Below are positions 33,615-46,790 of a stretch of 64,000 nt of DNA, piece by piece. Position 1 is the stretch's first letter. Each line of letters starts with the position of its first letter. Both the position numbers and the translations under genes were made by a program. The notes under the pieces are model-generated. The model did no database searches, was not told where the DNA came from, and worked only from the letters and a program-made list of their open reading frames with translations. Origin of the DNA: Ensifer adhaerens (GTDB taxonomy: Bacteria; Pseudomonadota; Alphaproteobacteria; Rhizobiales; Rhizobiaceae); assembly GCF_001270265.1 (NCBI RefSeq), contig NZ_LGAP01000006.1, positions 62,001-126,000 on the forward strand, read 5' to 3'.

Positions 33615-35456
33615 ATGGCATCGATCAGTTCACCCGCTGCAAACGGCAAGGCCTACCAATATGTCGACCACGCCTTCGACGTCGTCGTCGTCGGCGCCGG
33701 CGGTGCCGGTCTGCGCGCCACGCTCGGCATGGCGGAGCAGGGCCTGAAGACGGCCTGCATCACCAAGGTCTTCCCGACGCGTTCGCATACCGTTGCGGCC
33801 CAGGGCGGCATTGCCGCCTCGCTGCAGAACATGACGCCGGACAGCTGGCAGTGGCACCTCTACGACACTGTGAAGGGCTCCGACTGGCTCGGCGACGTCG
33901 ACGCCATGCAGTATCTCGCCATGGAAGCGCCGAAGGCGGTCTATGAGCTCGAGCACTACGGCGTGCCCTTCTCGCGCAACGAGGAAGGCAAGATCTACCA
34001 GCGGCCGTTCGGCGGTCACATGCAGAACTACGGCGAAGGCCCACCGGTGCAGCGCACCTGTGCAGCGGCCGACCGTACCGGTCACGCCATCCTGCACACG
34101 CTTTACGGCCAGGCGCTGCGCAACAACGCCGAATTCTTCATCGAGTATTTTGCGCTCGACCTGATCATGTCGGATGACGGCCGCTGCACAGGTGTCGCTG
34201 CCTGGAACCTTGACGACGGCACGATCCACCGCTTCTCCGCCAAGATGGTGGTGCTGGCGACCGGTGGTTACGGCCGGGCCTACTTCTCGGCAACTTCGGC
34301 GCATACCTGCACCGGCGACGGCGGCGGCATGATCGCACGCGCCGGCCTGCCGCTGCAGGACATGGAATTCGTCCAGTTCCATCCGACCGGCATTTACGGC
34401 GCGGGCTGCCTGATCACCGAAGGCGCACGCGGCGAAGGCGGTTATCTCGTCAATTCCGAAGGCGAGCGCTTCATGGAGCGCTATGCGCCATCGGCCAAGG
34501 ACCTGGCGTCGCGCGACGTGGTTTCGCGCTGCATGACGATGGAAATCCGCGAAGGCCGCGGCGTCGGCAAGAACAAGGACCACATCTTCCTGCACCTCGA
34601 TCATCTCGATCCGGCCGTGCTGCACGAACGTCTGCCGGGTATCTCGGAATCGGCGAAGATTTTTGCCGGCGTTGACGTCACCCGCGAGCCGATCCCGGTT
34701 CTGCCGACCGTGCACTACAACATGGGCGGCGTGCCGACCAACTATTGGGGTGAAGTGCTCAACGCCGACAGCCAGAACCCCGAACGCATTGCGCCTGGCC
34801 TGATGGCCGTGGGCGAAGCCGGCTGCGCCTCGGTGCATGGCGCCAACCGTCTTGGCTCCAATTCGCTGATCGATCTCGTGGTCTTCGGCCGCGCCGCCGC
34901 CATCCGTGCCGGTCAGGTCATTGACCGCAATGAAGCGGTTCCGGCGATCAACGTCGCTGCCTGCGACCGCATCATGGCCCGCTTCGACGCGCAGCGTCAT
35001 GCCAATGGCGGCACACCGACGGCCGTCCTGCGCGAAAAGATGCAGCGCGCCATGCAGGAAGACGCCGCTGTGTTCCGCACCCAGGAATCGCTGGAGTCGG
35101 GCTGCAAGCGCATCTCGGCGATCTGGCAGGAGCTGCCCGACGTCAAGGTCACCGACCGGTCGATGATCTGGAACTCCGACCTGGTCGAGACGCTGGAACT
35201 GCAGAACTTGATGGCCAACGCCATCACCACGATCTACGGCGCTGAAGCGCGCAAGGAGAGCCGTGGCTCGCACGCCCGCGAAGACTATACCAGCGGGGCG
35301 CTCGGCGGCCGCGACGACGTCAACTGGCGCAAGCACACGCTCGCCTGGGTCAACGAGGCCGGCGACGTCAAGCTCGACTATCGCCCTGTTCACACCGACC
35401 TGATCGCCGAAGGCATCGATCCGAAAAAGATCGAGCCCAAGGCACGCGTCTACTGA
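33615..35456 (+). CDS. sdhA: Succinate dehydrogenase flavoprotein subunit
   Basis: A 613-residue flavoprotein that oxidises succinate to fumarate. From ATG 33615 ([20 protein letters not shown]): FAD fold [13 protein letters not shown] (23-35), covalent-FAD His58 in [15 protein letters not shown], substrate motif [12 protein letters not shown] and [19 protein letters not shown] late. The catalytic Arg sits in the [16 protein letters not shown] region. Full length. Confidence 0.99.
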   Translation: MASISSPAANGKAYQYVDHAFDVVVVGAGGAGLRATLGMAEQGLKTACITKVFPTRSHTVAAQGGIAASLQNMTPDSWQWHLYDTVKGSDWLGDVDAMQYLAMEAPKAVYELEHYGVPFSRNEEGKIYQRPFGGHMQNYGEGPPVQRTCAAADRTGHAILHTLYGQALRNNAEFFIEYFALDLIMSDDGRCTGVAAWNLDDGTIHRFSAKMVVLATGGYGRAYFSATSAHTCTGDGGGMIARAGLPLQDMEFVQFHPTGIYGAGCLITEGARGEGGYLVNSEGERFMERYAPSAKDLASRDVVSRCMTMEIREGRGVGKNKDHIFLHLDHLDPAVLHERLPGISESAKIFAGVDVTREPIPVLPTVHYNMGGVPTNYWGEVLNADSQNPERIAPGLMAVGEAGCASVHGANRLGSNSLIDLVVFGRAAAIRAGQVIDRNEAVPAINVAACDRIMARFDAQRHANGGTPTAVLREKMQRAMQEDAAVFRTQESLESGCKRISAIWQELPDVKVTDRSMIWNSDLVETLELQNLMANAITTIYGAEARKESRGSHAREDYTSGALGGRDDVNWRKHTLAWVNEAGDVKLDYRPVHTDLIAEGIDPKKIEPKARVY

Positions 35457-35474
35457 TCTTGAGGAATTAGGCAC

Positions 35475-36254
35475 ATGGTTGAACTCGCTCTCCCCAAGAA
35501 CTCGCAGATGACCGAAGGCAAGGTCTGGCCGAAGCCGGAAGGCGCGACCAATGTTCGCGAATACCGCATCTACCGCTGGAACCCGGACGACGGCAACAAT
35601 CCGCGCATCGATACCTTCTATATCGATATCGACGATTGCGGCCCGATGGTGCTCGACGGTCTGCTCTACATCAAGAACAAGATCGATCCGACGCTGACCC
35701 TGCGCCGCTCCTGCCGCGAAGGCATCTGCGGCTCCTGCGCGATGAACATCGACGGCACCAACACGCTCGCCTGCACCAAGGGCATGGACGAGATCAACGG
35801 CTCGGTGAAGGTTTATCCGCTGCCGCACATGCCCGTCGTCAAGGACCTGGTGCCGGACCTCACCCACTTCTATGCCCAGCACCGCTCGATCGAGCCCTGG
35901 CTGAAGACGGTGACGCCGACGCCGGCCAAGGAATGGAAGCAGAGCCACGAGGACCGCCTCAAGCTTGACGGCCTCTACGAGTGCATCCTGTGTGCCTGCT
36001 GCTCGACCTCCTGTCCGAGCTACTGGTGGAACGGCGACCGTTACCTCGGTCCGGCGGTTCTGCTGCAGGCCTATCGCTGGCTGATCGACAGCCGAGATGA
36101 AGCGACCGGTGAACGTCTCGACAATCTCGAGGATCCGTTCCGCCTCTATCGCTGCCACACGATCATGAACTGCGCCCAGGCCTGTCCGAAGGGTCTCAAC
36201 CCGGCCAAGGCGATCGGCGAGATCAAGAAGATGCTGGTCGAGCGTCGGGTCTGA
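35475..36254 (+). CDS. sdhB: Succinate dehydrogenase iron-sulfur subunit
   Basis: A 259-residue protein carrying electrons from SdhA to quinone. Three clusters are visible: [2Fe-2S] in [16 protein letters not shown] with a later TLAC, [4Fe-4S] in [12 protein letters not shown] and [3Fe-4S] in [17 protein letters not shown]. Last gene of sdhCDAB; a terminator hairpin follows. Confidence 0.99.
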   Translation: MVELALPKNSQMTEGKVWPKPEGATNVREYRIYRWNPDDGNNPRIDTFYIDIDDCGPMVLDGLLYIKNKIDPTLTLRRSCREGICGSCAMNIDGTNTLACTKGMDEINGSVKVYPLPHMPVVKDLVPDLTHFYAQHRSIEPWLKTVTPTPAKEWKQSHEDRLKLDGLYECILCACCSTSCPSYWWNGDRYLGPAVLLQAYRWLIDSRDEATGERLDNLEDPFRLYRCHTIMNCAQACPKGLNPAKAIGEIKKMLVERRV

Positions 36255-36586
36255 TCCGGGGCATCGGAAACACAATCGCATGTCGCGGCGGGCCCTGTGC
36301 CCGCCGTTTGCGTTTCCTCGCCGCGAGGCGAGCGAAGCGGCCTTGAATGGCTCTGTCTGCCCGTCCGACAATCGTTGATTGTGCTGGCGAGCGACAGTCA
36401 TTTCAGTCGTCCGAAGCACGAAGCGGCCGGGCGGCAAGTCGCGATTGTCCCGTTCCCGCAGACGTTTCAATCCTGCAACAGGTCGCCATGAATCGTCCTC
36501 CCTTGATTTGTCAGGTGGATTTGCTGTATTTCGGCCTATATTATCGCGTTGCATCATGGTTCGCGGAACACATCGGGAGTAAAGAT
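36255..36586. other. Intergenic region after sdhB
   Basis: 332 bases between sdhB and the lipoprotein gene. Besides the terminator at 36286-36315 it holds only short frames without ribosome-binding sites; the promoter of the lipoprotein gene should lie near its end. Confidence 0.4.
36286..36315 (+). terminator. Terminator of the sdh operon
   Basis: CGGCGGGC-CCTGT-GCCCGCCG, an 8-bp GC-rich stem, followed by TTTGCGTTT. It lies 31 bases after the sdhB stop. Confidence 0.75.
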
Positions 36587-37128
36587 ATGCGGGTTATTCA
36601 TGCGGCGGCGGGGCTGGCGGTTGTGCTTGCGCTGACCGGGTGCCAGCGGGCATCGGTGGGGGGGTTCAGCTCCCCGGGTTTTTCACCTGCTCCCCCCCCG
36701 GCTCAGCCCCTGCCGTCGGTCTCGTCGGACCAGCCCCCCCATCCCCCCGGCAACGCGTCACAATTCCCGGCTGCACCGACGGCTGGAACGGCGACGGCGG
36801 GTGCCGCGCAACAGCCCGGCCCCCAAGTTGCCGCCCCCACCCACGCACCCGCCGGACCAAGGGATCGGTGGTCGGCAACTGGCGCGTTTCCAGCGCCGGC
36901 AGCTCATGCGACATGTTCCTGACGCTCACCAACCTCGGCAGCGGTTCGCGCGGCGGCACGCGCGGCTGCGCCGGCGAGCTGACGGCCATGGGCTCTTGGG
37001 AAGTGGCCGGCAAGCAGGTCGTCCTGAAGGACCGTACCGGCAACGCTATCGCTCGGCTCTACAAGACGGCCGATGCGCGCTTCGACGGCTCGACCAACGG
37101 TGGCCAGCCCGTCAGCCTCAGCCGCTAA
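36587..37128 (+). pseudogene. Outer-membrane lipoprotein, Inh/Omp19-like, frameshifted
   Basis: ATG 36587 with GGGAG upstream starts [19 protein letters not shown], a lipoprotein signal with Cys19. A long Pro/Ala/Gln-rich linker follows. The conserved C-terminal Inh-type barrel ([20 protein letters not shown], then [20 protein letters not shown]) is in the next frame, ending at 37128. A net loss of one base (or gain of two) lies between about 36700 and 36860, a stretch full of C runs (up to eight). Homologues such as Brucella Omp19 are continuous and inhibit proteases. Either the gene is broken, or a homopolymer was miscounted. Confidence 0.7.
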
Positions 37129-37139
37129 TGGCATGGTCC

Positions 37140-37170
37140 AGCCCGGCTTACCGCCGGGCTTCTTGTTTTC
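37140..37170 (+). terminator. Terminator between lipoprotein gene and ATPase gene
   Basis: AGCCCGGC-TTACC-GCCGGGCT, 8-bp stem, followed by TCTTGTTTT. It starts 12 bases after the lipoprotein stop. Confidence 0.8.
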
Positions 37171-37190
37171 CGGTCCACCTCGGGTGAGAC

Positions 37191-38342
37191 GTGCTTAATC
37201 CTGACGACAGTATCTACCGCAAGCTCGAAACGCTCGTTCAGAGCGGCGAGCGAACACGCGATCCCGCCCAGTTCGCGATCGCCCGGCGATTCGATCATCT
37301 TTCCGCCGAGCTCTTGGCAAGCAGGCCGTCGCGCAAGACCAATGCGCTCGGCTGGCTGTTTGCCTCGCGCAAAAAGGATCATCCGCCGGTCAAGGGACTC
37401 TACATCCATGGCGGCGTCGGCCGCGGCAAGACCATGCTGATGGACATGTTCTTCGAGGCGGTGCCGATCCAGCGCAAGCGCCGGGCGCATTTCCACGAGT
37501 TCATGGCCGACGTGCATGAGCGGATCTACAAGCACCGCCAGAAACTGAAGAACGGCGAGACGAAGCAGGCCGATCCCATCCCGCCGGTTGCCTCCGAGCT
37601 TTTCGGCGAGGCGCGGCTTCTCTGCTTCGACGAGTTCACGGTGACGGACATTGCCGATGCGATGATCCTCGCCCGGCTTTTCGGCGAACTGTTTGCCAAG
37701 GGCTGCGTGCTGGTGGCCACCTCGAACGTGGCGCCTGACAATCTCTATCGCGATGGCCTCAACCGCGGGCTCTTCCTGCCGTTCATCGATTTGTTGAAGG
37801 CGAACGCCGAGATCATCTCGCTCGACACCGATACCGACTACCGCCTGCTGAAGACGGACGGCAGCCCGGTGTGGATCTCACCGCTCGGACCCGGGGCCGA
37901 TGCGGCGATGACGCACGCCTGGAGCCGGGAAACGGCAGGCACAGCGGTCGCGCCCGCCGAGGTGCCGCGCAAGGGCCGCAAGATCCCGGTGCCGGCCGCA
38001 GCCGGCAAGGTCGCCCGTTTCAGCTTCGCCGATCTCTGCCAGCAGCCGCTCGGCGCTGCCGACTACCTGGCGATCCTCGAGCGCTATACCACCCTCTTCG
38101 TCGACCACGTGCCGCATCTCGGGCCGCATATGCGCAATGAAACCAAGCGCTTCATCCTGCTCGTCGATACGCTTTACGACAATGGAGCCCGCCTCTTTGC
38201 GTCGGCCGCTGCCGAACCGCAGAACCTCTTGACGCTGAAGAAGGGTACGGAAGGCTTCGAATTCGACCGGACAGTTTCGCGGCTGATCGAGATGCAGAGC
38301 GAAGAATATGCTGCCGCACATCCCGCAAATGTTGCGGTTTAA
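37191..38342 (+). CDS. zapE: Cell division protein ZapE/AFG1-like ATPase
   Basis: A 383-residue P-loop ATPase from GTG 37191. KGLYIHGGVGRGKTMLMDMF has the Walker A (about 73-80), followed by RRAHFHEFM, Walker B LLCFDEFTVTDIADA and the sensor LVATSNVAPDNLY, all diagnostic of the AFG1/ZapE family. In E. coli ZapE acts at the division ring; mitochondrial AFG1 aids respiratory complex turnover. It lies directly upstream of mdh, with its own hairpin after the stop. Confidence 0.93.
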   Translation: MLNPDDSIYRKLETLVQSGERTRDPAQFAIARRFDHLSAELLASRPSRKTNALGWLFASRKKDHPPVKGLYIHGGVGRGKTMLMDMFFEAVPIQRKRRAHFHEFMADVHERIYKHRQKLKNGETKQADPIPPVASELFGEARLLCFDEFTVTDIADAMILARLFGELFAKGCVLVATSNVAPDNLYRDGLNRGLFLPFIDLLKANAEIISLDTDTDYRLLKTDGSPVWISPLGPGADAAMTHAWSRETAGTAVAPAEVPRKGRKIPVPAAAGKVARFSFADLCQQPLGAADYLAILERYTTLFVDHVPHLGPHMRNETKRFILLVDTLYDNGARLFASAAAEPQNLLTLKKGTEGFEFDRTVSRLIEMQSEEYAAAHPANVAV

Positions 38343-38361
38343 TGACGCTCGGGTGACGGCA

Positions 38362-38385
38362 ATTCTTACGTTTACGTAAGAATTT
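38362..38385. terminator. Perfect 10-bp hairpin between zapE and mdh
   Basis: AATTCTTACG-TTTA-CGTAAGAATT followed by two further T residues. It may terminate zapE or be an operator upstream of mdh; the T-run is short. Confidence 0.45.
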
Positions 38386-38453
38386 TATGATCTAACCGAT
38401 TGAAATTGTTCCATCGAAAAGTATCGATTGATATTTTAACGATTGCCGTTTAA

Positions 38454-39494
<1,041 letters not shown>

Positions 39495-39503
39495 TCGCGT
39501 CCC

Positions 39504-39541
39504 GTTGAGCGGATGTTTGCATCCGCTCAACCTTTTGTTTT
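39504..39541 (+). terminator. Terminator or attenuator between mdh and sucC
   Basis: GTTGAGCGGATG-TTTG-CATCCGCTCAAC, a perfect 12-bp stem, followed by CTTTTGTTTTT, nine bases after the mdh stop. It may set mdh apart from sucCDAB or allow partial read-through. Confidence 0.85.
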
Positions 39542-39552
39542 TGCCGCATTTT

Positions 39553-39604
39553 TGCAGACAGGTGTTTTTCCCGTCTGCAGAATGCTCCAGACAGGAAAAA
39601 CACC
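39553..39604 (+). promoter_or_regulatory. Mutually exclusive hairpins over the sucC ribosome-binding site
   Basis: GGTGTTTTTCC (39561-39571) is perfectly complementary to GGAAAAACACC (39594-39604), which contains the sucC Shine-Dalgarno and touches its ATG. The first arm also lies in the loop of another hairpin, TGCAGAC (39553-39559) with GTCTGCA (39573-39579). The two folds overlap and could control sucC translation. Confidence 0.5.
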
Positions 39605-40798
<1,194 letters not shown>

Positions 40799-40815
40799 TT
40801 GAAGGACCAGACCAC

Positions 40816-41718
40816 ATGTCGATTCTCGTCAACAAGAACACCAAGGTCCTCGTTCAGGGCCTGACCGGCAAGACCGGCACCTTTCATACCGAACAGGCGC
40901 TTGCCTATTATGGCACGCAGATGGTCGGCGGCATTCACCCGAAGAAGGGCGGCGAAATCTGGACCGGCTCCAAGGGCGAAACCCTGCCGATCTTCGCGTC
41001 GGTTGCCGAAGGTCGTGAAAAGACCGGCGCGGACGCATCCGTGATCTATGTTCCGCCGGCAGGCGCCGCGGACGCGATCATCGAGGCGATCGATGCGGAA
41101 ATCCCGTTCATCACCTGCATTACCGAAGGCATCCCGGTTGCCGACATGGTGCGCGTCAAGGCTCGTCTCGAGCGCTCCAAGTCGCGCCTGCTCGGCCCCA
41201 ACTGCCCCGGTATCCTGACGCCGGAAGAATGCAAGATCGGCATCATGCCGGGATCGATCTTCCGCAAGGGTTCGGTCGGCATCGTCTCGCGCTCCGGTAC
41301 GCTGACCTATGAAGCGGTGTTCCAGACCTCCAACGAAGGCCTCGGCCAGACGACGGCCGTCGGCATCGGCGGCGACCCGGTCAAGGGCACCGAGTTCATC
41401 GACGTGCTGGAGATGTTCCTCGCCGACGAGGCCACGACCTCGATCATCATGATCGGCGAAATCGGCGGCTCGGCCGAAGAGGATGCGGCGCAGTTCCTCA
41501 TCGACGAGGCCAAGAAGGGTCGCAAGAAGCCGATGGCCGGCTTTATCGCGGGCCGTACCGCGCCGAAGGGCCGCACCATGGGTCACGCCGGTGCCGTTGT
41601 TTCCGGCGGCAAGGGCGATGCGGAATCCAAGATCGCTGCGATGGAGCAGGCAGGCATCCGCGTGTCGCCGTCGCCGGCTCGCCTCGGCAAGACGCTGGTC
41701 GAAGTCCTCAAGGGCTGA
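40816..41718 (+). CDS. sucD: Succinyl-CoA synthetase alpha subunit
   Basis: A 300-residue CoA-binding subunit. [19 protein letters not shown] is the CoA-binding Rossmann loop, [20 protein letters not shown] and [13 protein letters not shown] follow, and the phosphorylated His is in [20 protein letters not shown]. Completes the enzyme encoded with sucC. Confidence 0.99.
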   Translation: MSILVNKNTKVLVQGLTGKTGTFHTEQALAYYGTQMVGGIHPKKGGEIWTGSKGETLPIFASVAEGREKTGADASVIYVPPAGAADAIIEAIDAEIPFITCITEGIPVADMVRVKARLERSKSRLLGPNCPGILTPEECKIGIMPGSIFRKGSVGIVSRSGTLTYEAVFQTSNEGLGQTTAVGIGGDPVKGTEFIDVLEMFLADEATTSIIMIGEIGGSAEEDAAQFLIDEAKKGRKKPMAGFIAGRTAPKGRTMGHAGAVVSGGKGDAESKIAAMEQAGIRVSPSPARLGKTLVEVLKG

Positions 41719-41820
41719 CCTTACATAAGCGCCGTCGGGTCTGGCGACATCAGCCGGCCCCGACGACCGCAGTTATGACGCATGCTGGGCGCACGAGATG
41801 CGCCTGATAATGATGAACGA

Positions 41821-41881
41821 CCGGGAAAACCCGGCATCCCAACTTAAGTCAGGAGGCGGACCAAAACGTCCGCGAGAACCC
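41821..41881 (+). promoter_or_regulatory. Structured leader of sucA
   Basis: Two hairpins precede sucA: CCGGG-AAAA-CCCGG (41821-41834) and GCGGAC-CAAAAC-GTCCGC (41856-41873). AGGAGG at 41851-41856 is 25 bases from the ATG, too far in linear sequence; the second hairpin would bring it close. Regulatory role is inferred. Confidence 0.4.
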
Positions 41882-44878
41882 ATGGCAAGGCAAGAGGCCA
41901 ACGAGCAATTCCAGCTCACATCGTTTCTGGACGGCGCGAACGCCGCCTATATCGAGCAGCTCTATGCACGCTACGAAACGGATCCGTCGTCCGTCTCGGC
42001 TGAATGGCAGGCCTTCTTCAAGGCACTCGCCGACAAGCCGGAAGATGTGGTGAAGGCTGCCAAGGGCGCCTCCTGGAAGAAGCCCAACTGGCCGATCGTC
42101 GCCAATGGCGAACTCGTCTCCGCGCTCGACGGCGATTGGGGCACGGTCGAAAAGGTCATCGAAAAGAAGGTGAAGGCGAAGGCGGAAGAAGCCGCTGCCG
42201 TCACCGGCACTGCCGTGAGCGCGGCGGATATCCATCAGGCGACGCGCGATTCCGTTCGCGCCATCATGATGATCCGCGCCTATCGTGCGCGTGGCCACCT
42301 GCATGCCAAGCTCGATCCGCTCGGCCTTGCTGCCCCGGTCGATGACTACAACGAGCTTTCGCCCTCGAACTACGGGTTTGAGGAGAAGGATCTCGACCGC
42401 AAGATCTTCATCGACAACGTGCTCGGCCTCGAATACGCGAGCATTCGCGAAATGGTCGAAATCCTCGAGCGCACCTATTGCTCGACGATCGGCGTCGAAT
42501 TCATGCACATGTCCAACCCGGAAGAGAAGGCCTGGATTCAGGAACGCATCGAAGGTCCGGACAAGGGTGTCGAGTTCACGCCCGAGGGCAAGAAGGCGAT
42601 CCTGCAGAAGCTGATCGAGTCGGAAGGCTTCGAGCAGTTCATCGACGTCAAGTACAAGGGCACCAAGCGCTTCGGCCTCGACGGCGGCGAATCGCTGATC
42701 CCGGCGCTCGAGCAGATCATCAAGCGCGGCGGCCAGGAGGGCCTCAAGGAAATCGTTCTCGGCATGGCCCACCGCGGCCGCTTGAACGTGCTTTCCCAGG
42801 TCATGGCCAAGCCGCACCGCGCCATCTTCCACGAATTCAAGGGCGGTTCCTACGCCCCTGACGACGTCGAAGGTTCGGGCGACGTGAAGTACCACCTCGG
42901 CGCTTCCTCCGACCGCGAATTCGACGGCAACAAGGTTCACCTGTCGCTGACGGCAAACCCGTCGCACCTCGAAATCGTCAACCCGGTAGTCATGGGCAAG
43001 GCCCGCGCCAAGCAGGACCAGATGGCGACCGTGTTCGAAGGCGACATCATCCCGCTGCGCGAACGCTCCAAGGTCATGCCGCTGCTGCTGCATGGCGACG
43101 CGGCCTTTGCCGGCCAGGGCGTGATTGCCGAAATCCTCGGCCTTTCCGGCCTGCGCGGTCACCGCGTTGCCGGCACGGTCCACTTCATCATCAACAACCA
43201 GATCGGCTTCACCACGAACCCGGCCTTCTCGCGCTCGTCGCCCTATCCGTCGGATGTGGCCAAGATGATCGAAGCGCCGATCTTCCACGTCAACGGCGAC
43301 GATCCGGAAGCGGCCGTCTATGCCGCCAAGATCGCCACCGAATTCCGGATGAAGTTCCACAAGCCGGTCGTGGTCGACATGTTCTGCTACCGCCGCTTCG
43401 GCCATAACGAAGGCGACGAGCCTGCGTTCACGCAGCCGAAGATGTACAAGGTCATCCGCGCCCACAAGACCGTCGTCCAGCTCTACTCCGACCGCCTGGT
43501 CGCCGAAGGCCTGATGAGCGAAGGCGAAGTCGAGAAGATGAAGGCCGATTGGCGCGCCCATCTCGAGCAGGAGTTCGAGGCTGGCCAGTCCTACAAGCCC
43601 AACAAGGCCGACTGGCTGGATGGTGTCTGGTCGGGTCTGCGCTCGGCCGACAACCAGGACGAACAGCGTCGCGGCAAGACCTCCGTGCCGATGAAGCAGC
43701 TCAAGGAAATCGGCCGCAAGATCGCCGAGATCCCGGCGGGCTTCAACGCGCACCGCACAATCCAGCGCTTCATGGAAAACCGTGCCAACATGGTTTCGAC
43801 CGGTGAGGGCATCGACTGGGCGATGGCCGAAGCGCTCGCGTTCGGAACGCTCGTCACCGAAGGCACGAAGATCCGCCTGTCGGGCCAGGACTGCGAACGC
43901 GGCACCTTCTCGCAGCGTCACTCGGTTCTCTACGATCAGCAGACCGAAGACCGCTACATCCCGCTTGCCAACCTCGCTCCGACCCAGGCGCGCTACGAAG
44001 TCATCAACTCGATGCTTTCGGAAGAGGCCGTGCTCGGTTTCGAATACGGCTACTCGCTTGCCCGCCCGAACGCGCTGACGCTCTGGGAAGCCCAGTTCGG
44101 CGACTTCGCCAACGGCGCACAGGTCGTCTTCGACCAGTTCGTCTCGTCGGGCGAACGCAAGTGGCTGCGTATGTCGGGCCTCGTCTGCCTGCTGCCTCAC
44201 GGTTACGAAGGTCAGGGTCCGGAGCACTCGTCCGCCCGCCTCGAACGCTTCCTGCAGCTCTGCGCGGAAGACAACATGCAGGTCGCCAACGTCACGACGC
44301 CGGCGAACTACTTCCATATCCTGCGCCGCCAGGTGAAGCGCGACTTCCGCAAGCCGCTGATCCTGATGACGCCGAAGTCGCTGCTGCGTCACAAGCGTGC
44401 GGTTTCGAGCCTGTCGGAAATGGCCGGCGAAAGCTCGTTCCACCGCCTGCTGTGGGACGATGCCGAGGTCATCAAGGACGGCCCGATCAAGCTGCAGAAG
44501 GATTCGAAGATCCGTCGCGTCGTGCTCTGCTCCGGCAAGGTCTACTACGATCTGCTCGAAGAGCGCGAAAAGCGCGGCATCGACGACGTCTATCTGCTGC
44601 GCGTCGAACAGCTTTATCCGTTCCCGGCCAAGGCGCTGATCAACGAGCTCAGCCGCTTCCGCAACGCGGAGATGGTCTGGTGCCAGGAAGAGCCGAAGAA
44701 CATGGGCGCCTGGTCGTTCATCGACCCGTACCTGGAATGGGTGCTCGCCCATATCGACGCCAAGTATCAGCGCGTGCGCTACACCGGCCGTCCAGCTGCC
44801 GCTTCGCCGGCAACGGGCCTGATGTCGAAGCACATGGCGCAGCTGGCCGCCTTCCTCGAGGACGCGCTGGGGGGCTGA
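41882..44878 (+). CDS. sucA: 2-oxoglutarate dehydrogenase E1 component
   Basis: A 998-residue thiamine-diphosphate enzyme that decarboxylates 2-oxoglutarate and passes the succinyl group to SucB. From ATG 41882 (MARQEANEQFQLTSFLDGAN): LDGANAAYIEQLYARYETDP is the N-terminal E2-binding motif, IVLGMAHRGRLNVL and LLLHGDAAFAGQG the ThDP/substrate region, and WEAQFGDFANGAQVVFDQF the transketolase-type C domain. The frame upstream to 41798 lacks similarity. Confidence 0.98.
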   Translation: MARQEANEQFQLTSFLDGANAAYIEQLYARYETDPSSVSAEWQAFFKALADKPEDVVKAAKGASWKKPNWPIVANGELVSALDGDWGTVEKVIEKKVKAKAEEAAAVTGTAVSAADIHQATRDSVRAIMMIRAYRARGHLHAKLDPLGLAAPVDDYNELSPSNYGFEEKDLDRKIFIDNVLGLEYASIREMVEILERTYCSTIGVEFMHMSNPEEKAWIQERIEGPDKGVEFTPEGKKAILQKLIESEGFEQFIDVKYKGTKRFGLDGGESLIPALEQIIKRGGQEGLKEIVLGMAHRGRLNVLSQVMAKPHRAIFHEFKGGSYAPDDVEGSGDVKYHLGASSDREFDGNKVHLSLTANPSHLEIVNPVVMGKARAKQDQMATVFEGDIIPLRERSKVMPLLLHGDAAFAGQGVIAEILGLSGLRGHRVAGTVHFIINNQIGFTTNPAFSRSSPYPSDVAKMIEAPIFHVNGDDPEAAVYAAKIATEFRMKFHKPVVVDMFCYRRFGHNEGDEPAFTQPKMYKVIRAHKTVVQLYSDRLVAEGLMSEGEVEKMKADWRAHLEQEFEAGQSYKPNKADWLDGVWSGLRSADNQDEQRRGKTSVPMKQLKEIGRKIAEIPAGFNAHRTIQRFMENRANMVSTGEGIDWAMAEALAFGTLVTEGTKIRLSGQDCERGTFSQRHSVLYDQQTEDRYIPLANLAPTQARYEVINSMLSEEAVLGFEYGYSLARPNALTLWEAQFGDFANGAQVVFDQFVSSGERKWLRMSGLVCLLPHGYEGQGPEHSSARLERFLQLCAEDNMQVANVTTPANYFHILRRQVKRDFRKPLILMTPKSLLRHKRAVSSLSEMAGESSFHRLLWDDAEVIKDGPIKLQKDSKIRRVVLCSGKVYYDLLEEREKRGIDDVYLLRVEQLYPFPAKALINELSRFRNAEMVWCQEEPKNMGAWSFIDPYLEWVLAHIDAKYQRVRYTGRPAAASPATGLMSKHMAQLAAFLEDALGG

Positions 44879-44941
44879 TCCTGCCCCCTTGGCGCCGAGC
44901 CAATCGATAGAAACAGATATCTGATCAACGGAACAAAAATC

Positions 44942-46183
<1,242 letters not shown>

Positions 46184-46193
46184 TCCTGATGAA

Positions 46194-46223
46194 GACGGGT
46201 GGCCGCTTCCGCGGCCACCCGTC
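46194..46223 (+). terminator. Strong hairpin after sucB
   Basis: GACGGGTGGCCGC-TTCC-GCGGCCACCCGTC, a perfect 13-bp stem 10 bases after the sucB stop, without a clear T-run. Probably ends or protects the suc transcript. Confidence 0.65.
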
Positions 46224-46345
46224 GCTCCTTGGTTCAGCCGACGGCATCGATGAGCCGCCGTCGCTGGTATTATCGTCTTGCCGAGGAAACGCGCCCCAGC
46301 TGGGACGTCACACAGACCTGACTGTGCCTGAGATTGCGAGGGGTG

Positions 46346-46759
46346 ATGGAAGCCGCGGCAGCATCGACTGAAATCTGGGTGCTTGGCTGGAGTGTCGTGC
46401 TCTTGATCGCGCACATTCTGGTACAGGCGTTGTCGTTCGACCTTTCCGGCGATCTCGGCATCAAGTACCTGCTCGGCCCGCGCGACGAGCAGCGCGTATC
46501 GAAGAGTATCGTGGCGGGACGGCTGCTGCGGTCGCTTCACAACATGCTGGAGACCTATCCGGCCTTCGTCGCTCTTGCCCTTGCGCTAGCGGTAACCGGC
46601 AAGACCGGCGGCCTTGGCGCCTTGGGGGCGGTAACCTGGCTGATTGCGCGTATGGTCTACACCGCACTCTACGTGGCCGGCGTTCCCGTGTTGCGCACCA
46701 TCGTCTGGTTCGTCTCGATCATCGCTCTGCTGCTGATGGTCGTCCGGCTTTTGGCATAG
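46346..46759 (+). CDS. MAPEG family membrane protein
   Basis: A 137-residue protein with four hydrophobic segments, MEAAAASTEIWVLGWSVVLL at the start. The loop RLLRSLHNMLETYPAFVALAL (residues near 60-80) fits the MAPEG family of eicosanoid/glutathione-linked membrane proteins; bacterial members mostly lack a known substrate. GAGGGG is close to the ATG at 46346. Confidence 0.85.
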   Translation: MEAAAASTEIWVLGWSVVLLIAHILVQALSFDLSGDLGIKYLLGPRDEQRVSKSIVAGRLLRSLHNMLETYPAFVALALALAVTGKTGGLGALGAVTWLIARMVYTALYVAGVPVLRTIVWFVSIIALLLMVVRLLA

Positions 46760-46790
46760 CATCCCTGCGGTCAAGCAAGAGGAGACTGGT

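Noticed and set aside
33630-36557. A 975-codon open frame opposite sdhA and sdhB
   Set aside because: Antisense shadow of conserved genes with the same cause; no start signal or domain.
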